A DNA stretch of 64,000 bases from positions 58,581,174 through 58,645,173 of the forward strand of contig CM059975.1 of assembly GCA_030490835.1 (NCBI GenBank). Direction: 5' to 3'. The stretch's first letter is position 1, and every line of letters begins with the position of its first letter. Shown in pieces: positions 56,708-64,000 of this stretch. The position numbers and the translations under genes were made by a program. Under the pieces are notes generated by a model. That model was not told where the DNA came from, made no database searches, and saw only the letters and a program-made list of their open reading frames with translations. The stretch is from Annona cherimola (taxonomy: Eukaryota; Streptophyta; Magnoliopsida; Magnoliales; Annonaceae).

Positions 56708-58449
56708 TGATAAGTCTAAAATTTTTTATTTAATTTTATATTAAATTCACACCGTTAAGTATTAAAACGCTAATTAAATACATGTTTTAAGTGGAATTTC
56801 ATGAAAATCATATTTTTAATAGAATATTTAATTTTGCTATAAAACGGGTCATTTTGTAACATTCTTAAAAATATAAATCCCCTAGAAAATTTTAACGTTG
56901 AAATGTGTAAATAATTTGGGCAAATTTATGAAATCATTTAATTAGAAAAAATCATAATTATATAATTACAATTATATTTTAAAATATGGGTACAAATATT
57001 TCATTATAGATCAAATGAATTAACTGAAAAAGAAAAAAAAAAGTATATAATTCAAAAGAAATTAAAAATTAAATTAAGAATATTTACAAGATTATTAAAA
57101 TTATTTAGCCGAACTAATTACATTTTTCGTTTGCTGCATTTGTATCACTACAGGTGCACCGCCGGAGCACCATTTTATGGTGCTCCATCTTCCCCAAATC
57201 GTTCAGCAACACTAAGCAACGAACTCCGCAAGCTATTCGAGCACCAGCGCTCTACGCCCAAGCTGTTGAACCAAGCAGCCATTAAACCCATTTTCGTGGT
57301 AGAAAACCGGCCTCCGCATCTTTGATTTTCGACCAAACTAGATCAACGCACGGCAGCAGCAAAACTCAAGTTTGGCAGCCATGGAAAACCCACCGAGCAG
57401 CTCCCTCAAATGGATGATCCCAGCAGCTCCGGCCTCCATTTTCCCCAATCCAAAGCCACCGAGCAGCTCCCAAAATTCCAAATTCTGCAACCAAAGTAGC
57501 AATCGCATGCCGCACCTCTGTCCAGTCCAGATTGCAAACCGCCGGTAATCCACCGGCTCCATTTTCCTAAAACGAATAAGCAGCACCAAATTAAAGCATC
57601 GGCCAGCCATCCATTTATAGGCAACAGAAATTTTAGCAATCCATCCCGCCGAAATCGACCAAGCAAGCAGCTCATTGCCGGTCATTTTCCAAGCATTGAA
57701 AGAGAAGCAAGCTCCTTTGAATTCGATGCAGCAACTCCATATCCCGCCTGCATCCAGCCGTCCCAATTGCCAGCATTCAGTCCACCGCCAACGGCCAGCG
57801 ATCCAGCGCCGAGCCCGTCGTCCATCCTCTCCAAATCCAAGCTGTATTTTCGAACCAAGCTTCTACCTGCTGCTGTCGCCTAAAAGCTCCCCCAATTCCA
57901 TTTTCTAATTTCTAGCTACAACAATCCAAGCAATTTCCTAGCTCTAAGCAGATTCAAGCACCAAAAGCCACAAATTTTGCCGTCCGCACGATCTGCATAG
58001 CCCGTCCAAAATTCCAGCAATAAGAGCCACTGAAGCTTTTGCCAAACCCATCTTCTTCGTCCGGCAGCCACGATCCAGCCGTTTCACTGCAGCTTCCGCC
58101 CTTTTCCATGACCATTCAGCACCGGCGGCCGTTCCTTCACAGCCATAGCGGCCACGATTCAGCCTCAAATTTCAGCAGCCAAGAATCAGCTCTCTTCTTT
58201 TACGCCTTCAAATCTTGGCCGACAACTCTATTTGGGCGCCCAATTTTTGCTAAGTTAATTGATGCCAAAAATCAAATGTGGCCAATCATCGGCGTCGGAA
58301 GCAACCTTATCTAGCCATGATCTCTTTTCCAACTGGCCGAGCTCATGCAGAAAGAAGAAACGGCGAAAGGGGCAGCTACGGATGAAAGCGGGCAACGAAA
58401 TGAATCCCACATCGGATTCCAGATTGGAGGGAGGGCCCCTCACGCACTC

Positions 58450-58456
58450 TATAAAA
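58450..58456 (+). promoter_or_regulatory. TATA box of M1
   Basis: TATAAAA lies between two copies of the word GGAGGGCCCCTC (58429-58440 and 58457-58468). It is a clear candidate for the LTR promoter. Confidence 0.6.
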
Positions 58457-58509
58457 GGAGGGCCCCTCCACTAATCCCAACACACCCCATACCCCACACA
58501 CAACCCCTT

Positions 58510-58577
58510 GGGTGGGACCCATTTTGTGGGACCCATAGCAAGTGGGTGGGACCCATTTTGTGGGACCCGTAGCAAGG
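58510..58577 (+). repeat. 34-bp tandem duplication in M1
   Basis: Units 58510-58543 and 58544-58577 both read GGGTGGGACCC...GTAGCAAG or ATAGCAAG, with one internal change and one at the last base. Each itself contains GTGGGACCC twice. It lies 50 bp after the TATA box. Confidence 0.85.
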
Positions 58578-58857
58578 AGGTGGGGCCAAGCAATAAAAAT
58601 TCCATTACGTGGAGATTCGCTTTTTACGGGTGATGTGAATTTTTTTTTTTTTTGCATTATAGTTGGTAGTGCTTCGTAGTTGTTAATTTTTAATTTGTAG
58701 TTTTAATTTTTAGATTAGATTTACTGCTTTATTTTACGCTTTGTAATTTTTAGATTAAATTTAATGTAATTCTCTTTCCTGCTTTAATAGTTAAATTTCA
58801 TAGCTTTTATTGCTTTCTTAGAATAGTTTTAATTAAGTTGTTAGTTAATTATAATTT

Positions 58858-59215
58858 CTTTTAGTTTCTTGTCTCCCTTTCTTTTCTCTCCAATTTCTTC
58901 CATTTTCTCTCTTTTCTCTCTCCTCTCTTTCTCTCTTTTCTTTTCTCTCTTCTCTCTTTCTCTCTCTAATTTCTTCTTCTCTCTCTCTAACGTCTCTCTC
59001 TCCTCTCTCTTAATTTCTTTCCTTTTCTTTCTCTCTCTTCTCTTTCTCTCCTCTCTTTCTCTCTCTTCTTTTCTCTTTCTTCTTTCTCTCTCTAATTTCT
59101 TCTAATTTCTCTTTTCTTTTCTCTCTCCAACATCTCTCTTCTTTCTCTCTCTTCTCTCTTCTCTCTTCTCTCTTTCTCTTTCTCTCTCTTCTCTATACCC
59201 TCTCTTTTTCTTAAA
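58858..59215 (+). repeat. C/T-rich microsatellite-like tract in M1
   Basis: About 350 bases of TCTCTCTTT-type sequence with almost no purines apart from scattered AA of TAATTTC. Reading frames through it encode only Ser/Leu/Phe strings and are not genes. It is in the likely transcribed part of the LTR. Confidence 0.85.
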
Positions 59216-59376
59216 AACAATTCAAAACTACATCGTCTCTCTGTGGATTCTACCCGACTCACCGTTATTCTACACTATCACCCGTATAGTGGTAGCTTTA
59301 ATGTGTTTCGGTTAATTTTAATTAAACTGGTGATCACAGTGCTCTTAACGACAAGCACTTGGTACGCATCACTCAC

Positions 59377-59711
59377 CGTCTACTTGCGCAATTATTGAAA
59401 AGGCCCCCTAGAGGTATAATCTAGAAAAGAGAAAAGACTATATTTGTAATCTTGTTGGGATAGTGGAACCCAAAACACAAAGAAGTGTATTCATTGAAGA
59501 ATGGAGTAGGGAAGGTTGTCTTAAACAACTATAATTTTCTATGTCTTCTCTGTGTGATATTTTTATCTCTCTTTTGCTCTCTTTTACTCTCAACATTTTC
59601 ATTCAAGTGGACTAAATTCATAAGGGATTAAAGTTTTAAAGTACCAAAAAATTTTAAAGAACCTAATTGACCCCTCTCCTTTTGGGTTTTGTCATAAACT
59701 TGAGATCAACA
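59377..59711 (+). mobile_element. E3 5' LTR, piece 4 (U5)
   Basis: It resumes with CGTCTACTTGCGC and holds GGCCCCCTAGAGGTATAATCTAG, the counterpart of the E1 segment at 33222, here as a single copy. It ends TGAGATCAACA at 59711, directly before the primer site. Confidence 0.8.
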
Positions 59712-59713
59712 AG

Positions 59714-59725
59714 TGATATCAGAGC
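59714..59725 (+). other. Primer binding site of E3, one base changed
   Basis: TGATATCAGAGC against the standard TGGTATCAGAGC. The G-to-A change lies in the third base. Confidence 0.8.
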
Positions 59726-59762
59726 AGGTCTTTGAGCTTATTACCAAATAGATCTATTATAA

Positions 59763-61667
59763 ATGGCATCCCAATCAACTTTCATCCTTGCTTTTGCTGA
59801 GTGTCAGTCTTTCACTAGACCACCTCTATTTGATGGTAAAAGATTCAGTTATTGAAAATTTAGAATGAAATAATTGAAAATGACCATTAATATGGATACT
59901 TGGATAGCCATCTAAGATGAAGCTACTCTACCTACAAGGAAAGAGCCTCTTATTGGACTAAAGAGGAAGTAACAGTGGTAAAAATTCATGCCAAGGTCAT
60001 GAATTTTCTGTTCTATACACTAACTGCCACAGAATATGATCAAGCGTCCTCTTGCTTGACTGCTAAAGAGATATCAGACACTCAAACCTTGATTTATGAA
60101 GATACTTCTCAAGTCCAAAAGATAAGAAGGAATATTTTGATTAGAGAGTTAGAAAGTTTCCAGATGCTTTGAGACTAAAAATATTTTCGAAACATTTTCT
60201 AGGTTTTCTAAGATTAGTAATTCCCTAATTATCTCTGAATCTAAGCAAGTCATGAAGACATTGAGGGCACTACTGGAGTCTTAGACACCCAAGATTACAA
60301 CAATCAAGGAATCAAAGGGCCTCAATACCTTGAAGCTTGAAATTCTCATTAGCTTACTAATGCCTCATGATCTAATAAAGAAAAAGAACGAAGAACATGA
60401 CAGAGGGACAAAGACTCTAGCTTTAAAAGAAAGTCATTAAAATTCAAATGAATCTTCCACTTCAACTCAAAATGAGGACGAAGAAATTGCTCTCATTACG
60501 AGAAAGTTGAAAAAATCTATGAGAAATGAAAAGTGCATAAGATCTTCCTAGACTTATAATGAAAGAAGTAGAAGAGAAAAGAAGAAAGATACACTCAAAC
60601 GCTACATGTGTAGTGGAGTGGAACACAAGCAAGCACAATGTCCCACACCCAAGGAAAACAAATCCAAGGAGTTGAATGAAAAGAAAGAAAGAAAATAATA
60701 GCACGAGAAGATTTTCAAAGCCTAAAGGTAGAGGGATGTACGTCAATAAAGATTCTTCCTCAACAAGCAGTTCATCTAATGAAGATCAAGAAGCTGTGAA
60801 TTGTGCAAGAATCTATCGCATGGAAAGATTTGAAGAAGAGAATTCAATTAACTACCTCGTAGCCATGGAATTGATTGAAGGAAGGATTGCATCAATAGAT
60901 TGCACAAGTACTAAAGAGGTAACCTTTAAACTAAATAACTCTCCTTCCAAATCCATCTACTTTTATACTAATGAATGTCTTAATTACGCTGAACGAGAGG
61001 AGTTGCAACAAGCCTATGATTCCTTATTTGAAGAGCTAAAGAAACTTAGTAATAAGTATACCTCAAAGAAGAAACAATGCAACATTATCATTATTGTAAC
61101 TGGAAAACTAGTTGAAAGCATCAAGTGTTTAGTTAAGGAAACTAAAACTTTATCTGCTAAAATTGAGAAGTTGAAGAAAGAGAATGTAGTCTTGATTCAA
61201 GTTTTGAATGAATCATTGAAAAAAATTTCTAACCCGGAGGAGTATTAAAATGATCCTTAATATGACAACTCAAACTAGTAAAAGAAGATTTGAATACTCT
61301 ACATTTGAGCAGGGAGAATGTAGTAAATAAAGTTCTCCCAATGGTTAGACCTCAAGGGGTAAGACCTTAAGCCAAGATGGCAACACCCCAAAGCCAGATT
61401 ATAATAACAAGGGCAGCTTGGACAAAAAGACGAATTGGGCAACCCATATGTACATTGAGTCCTGCACAAAGCCCATGGGCACGCAATTTCTATGACAACT
61501 TTGGACATAAAATTCATCAATGTAGAATTAAGAAATTGCATGATAAATAAGCTAAATTGGTTTGAGTACTAAGGAGAATTGGATTTATCCATTCTAGACA
61601 TGAGCAGTGCAACCTTCAAATGCTTGCTAACCCAAATAAACCCAAAAGATGAGTACTGAAGAAATAA
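59763..61667 (+). pseudogene. gag: E3 gag, decayed
   Basis: It starts ATGGCATCCCAATC, as in E1. Traceable are the gag domain (59763-60330), the first zinc knuckle region (CYMCSG-like, near 60600), the Ser-rich and coiled-coil part (60676-61248, the longest open stretch) and the second knuckle region (near 61485-61525). The end is at TAA 61665-61667. Several stops and frame changes interrupt it. It matches the E1 gag in order and length. Confidence 0.82.
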
Positions 61668-61690
61668 GATTTATTTAATTGATCTTGAAG

Positions 61691-64000
61691 GTGTTTCTTA
61701 AAGCAAAAGTAAGAAACACATGATTTATGAATAGTGGATGCTCAAGACACATGATTGTGGACAAGGCTCTATTCCATGATCTCAAGACCTACAATGGTGG
61801 AACTGTTATATTTTTGGCAACAATAAGAAAGGTAAAATCAGCGGTAAGGCAACATTTATGGTATTTCAAATGCATGCATAGAAGTTCTCTTTGTTAAATG
61901 TCTCAAACACAATTTAATGAATATTTACCAATTATGCGACAAAGGTTATGAAGTTGTATTTGAATCATCTATATGCAATGTTTTAGATGGAGAACATCTA
62001 TTTTTCAGTGGAGAAAGACATAAAAATATATATTTAGTATGCGTTGATGAACTAGATGAAAAATGCTTAGTAATAACAATCCATGGGTATGGTAGAAGAG
62101 ATTTGGACACATAAATATGTCAAATATAAAGACTTCATGGAAAAAGATTTTTGTAGAAGGTTTACCAAAAGTCAAGTATGATAAAGACAAAATTTGTAAA
62201 GTTTGTCAAATGTCTAAGCAATCTATGATATCTTTTTCACTAAAAATGAGGTTTTAACCTCTAGGCCACTTGAGTTATTACACATTGATCTTTATGGACC
62301 ATCTGATATATTGAGTCTTGGAGGAAATAAATATGTATAAGTTATTGTTGATGATTTCTTAAGGTTCACTTAGATAATGCTATTAGCTAGCAAGGATAAA
62401 GCATTCTCTATGTTTGTTAGTTTTTTCAAACTGGTGTGAAATGAAAAAAAAAATACAATTATATTAATAAGAAGTGATCATAGTGGTGAATTTGAAAATA
62501 AACACTTTATAGAGTTGTGTGATGAAAAAGGAAGTCCCACACATTTTCAACCCCAAGAACTCCCCCTCAAAATAGAGTTGCTGAAAGAAAAAAATACAAC
62601 TACACGAGAAATTCCTAAAACTATGCTAAATGAAAGTGAATGATCCAAGAAGTTTTGGAGTGAAGCTGTAAGTATGGCTTGTCATGTATTAAACTTGTTA
62701 ACATTAGAGCTATTTTGAAAAAGGCCACATGTGAGCTATGAAAAGGAAGAAAACCAACTATATCATATTTTCATTCCTTTGGTTGTATATGCTATATTTT
62801 GAACGATGGAAAAGACAACTTTGGCAAATTAAATGCCAAAATTGATGAGGCCATATTTCATATCTACTCCTCCAATAGCAAAATATATAGAATATTCAAC
62901 AAAAAAACACAAGTAGTTGAGGAGTCCATACATGTTATTTTTTATAAGTTTAACCCAACTACAAAGAAGGATGATGAGCTTAATGATGCAGAGAACTTGT
63001 TAAAAGATTTTGAGAAGCTTCAAGAGAGAAAGCAAGGGGATAAGAGCTCAAGAAAGATTAAGACTCAAATCGAAAGATAAATGAAGGTAATATTCTTTAT
63101 AAACCCTCTAAAGATTTCAAATTCAAAAATGACCATCTAATTAAGCAAGTTATAGGAGACATATGATGGTGTGAAAACTAGAGGCTCAAGACAAAATATA
63201 TGTGGAAATTTTGCCTTTATATCATAGATAGAGCCAAATATAATTGATCAAGCTCTTAATGATGAAAATCGGATAGTTGTAATTCAAGAAGAGCTTAATC
63301 AATTTGAAAGGAATAAAGTATAACAACTAGTTTCTAGATCCAAGGACTGTAAAGTAATTGGAACTAAATGGGTATTTAAGAATAAACTAAATGAAAGTGG
63401 ATTAGTTATAATAAATAAAGCTATAATTGTAGGTAAAGGGTACTCCAAGAAGAGGGAATTGACTTTTAAGAATCCTTGCCCCTATAGCTAGATTAGAAGT
63501 CATACGTATATTACTAACTTTAGCATCATATATGGATTTTAAATTGTTTCAAATGGATGTCAAAAGTGCAATTTTAAATGGTTATCTTAATCAAAAGGTA
63601 TATGTTGAATAACCTCTATCTTTTGAGAAAAATAATCAATATAAATATGTACGTAAGCTAACCAAAGCTTTGCATGAGTTGAAACAAGCTCCTAGAGCTT
63701 GGTATGAGAGACTTAGCAAATTTTTTATTGATCATAATTTTAAAAGAGGTGAAGTTGACACTGTTTTGTACATTAAGTACAAAGAAATAGACATTCTAAT
63801 TATTCAGATTTATGTAGATGACATGGTTTTTGGCGCTATTAATGAATCTTTGTGCCATGAGATTTCTAAGTTGATGCTGAATGAATTTAAATGAGCGTGA
63901 TGGGTGAACTCAATTTCTTCCTTGGATTACAAATCAAGAAACAAAGAGAAAATTTCTCTAAGTATATTAAAAAATGCTCAAAAAATTTGGAATACCAAAC
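61691..64000 (+). pseudogene. pol: E3 pol, decayed, cut by the window end
   Basis: It follows a 23-base linker after the gag stop, ending in AAG. Traceable are the protease motif as FMNSGCSRHM, so the catalytic Asp reads Asn (near 61726), GAG-pre-integrase, integrase fragments, and reverse transcriptase with [14 protein letters not shown] (near 63550) and YVDDMVFG (near 63811). Stops and shifts are frequent. The sequence leaves the window within reverse transcriptase. Confidence 0.82.

Larger units (their letters stand above)
56708..59371 (+). mobile_element. M1: 2.7-kb solo LTR, gypsy type, inserted in the E3 LTR
   Basis: It begins TGATAAGTCT and ends GTACGCATCA. Flanks CTCAC at 56703-56707 and 59372-59376 are identical. 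Total 2664 bp. Order: AT-rich U3, GC-richer part with many CAGC/CCAGC words (57150-58400), TATA box 58450-58456, 34-bp tandem repeat, T-rich leader and a long C/T tract (58858-59215). TGAT...ATCA ends and layout resemble LTRs A and B and that of G1, but sequence similarity by eye is low. Reading frames on both strands of the GC-richer part show no known domain. Confidence 0.85.
41232..64000 (+). mobile_element. E3: old Ty1/copia element, 5' LTR split by three insertions, runs off the window
   Basis: The LTR pieces are 41232-41312, 45317-46142, 56259-56707 and 59377-59711, together about 1.69 kb, in the same order as in E1. Internal sequence starts at 59712 with a damaged primer site and continues to the window end in reverse transcriptase. 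Gag and pol carry many stops and shifts. The insertions L5, E2 and M1 each have matching target duplications (ACTAA, GATTC, CTCAC), so the reconstruction is firm. E3 is the oldest of the three copia elements. Its 3' LTR must lie beyond 64000. Confidence 0.85.

Noticed and set aside
57338..57766. 142-codon minus-strand frame in M1
   Set aside because: It lies in the GC-richer part of a solo LTR, overlaps other frames on both strands and shows no domain.
58869..59105. Ser/Leu/Phe-rich frame
   Set aside because: Translation of the C/T microsatellite.

Overview
This window looks like nuclear DNA of a flowering plant with a large, repeat-rich genome. It is AT-rich. I recognise no host protein-coding gene, rRNA gene or functional tRNA gene. 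Almost every base can be assigned to LTR retrotransposons, solo LTRs or a SINE, nested in one another. The clade of plant cannot be told from the sequence. Element names below (A, B, G1, L1-L5, E1-E3, M1) are mine.

Left part (1-18068). The 3' tail and 3' LTR of an Athila-like Ty3/gypsy element (A, 1-2751) abut an old inverted LTR remnant (2752-4054). Then comes a non-autonomous Athila-like element, G1 (4055-18068). It has a decayed gag-protease reading frame but no reverse transcriptase or integrase. G1 has taken two insertions: solo LTR B (5707-7214) in its 5' LTR, and L1, a 5.5-kb solo LTR, directly behind its protease (10477-15950, target duplication AAAAC).

Middle (18069-40690). This is built of very long LTRs of one non-coding family (TGTGGYGCC...CACA, 4.0-5.7 kb). 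L3 is inverted and carries solo LTR L2 (19457-25158). L4 is truncated and carries a tRNA-derived SINE (31698-40611, 13-bp target duplication). The SINE in turn carries E1, a young, nearly complete Ty1/copia element (31951-40544, target duplication GTAAG, LTRs about 0.6% different by my count). E1 has gag (617 codons), pol with one in-frame stop in RNase H, primer binding site, and polypurine tracts.

Right part (40691-64000). About 540 bp of unassigned sequence precede E3, an old copia element that runs off the window. The 5' LTR of E3 (41232-59711) was hit three times: by solo LTR L5 (41313-45311, ACTAA), by copia element E2 on the minus strand (46143-56253, GATTC), and by gypsy-type solo LTR M1 (56708-59371, CTCAC). 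The four E3 LTR pieces add up to about 1.69 kb, close to the E1 LTR (1632 bp). E2 has an extra third reading frame between pol and its 3' LTR, with its own promoter-like leader.

The most unusual signals lie inside LTRs. (1) A 34-nt double-palindrome module is repeated eight times in the E1 U3 and recurs in E2 and E3. (2) An array of GGACAT/ATGTCC hairpins in the L family shows paired arm changes. (3) A splice-acceptor-like gag-pol junction keeps its phase relative to the AG but not relative to the gag stop in the three copia elements. (4) Two diverged copia elements share a stop codon at the same RNase H position. All alignments were done by eye.
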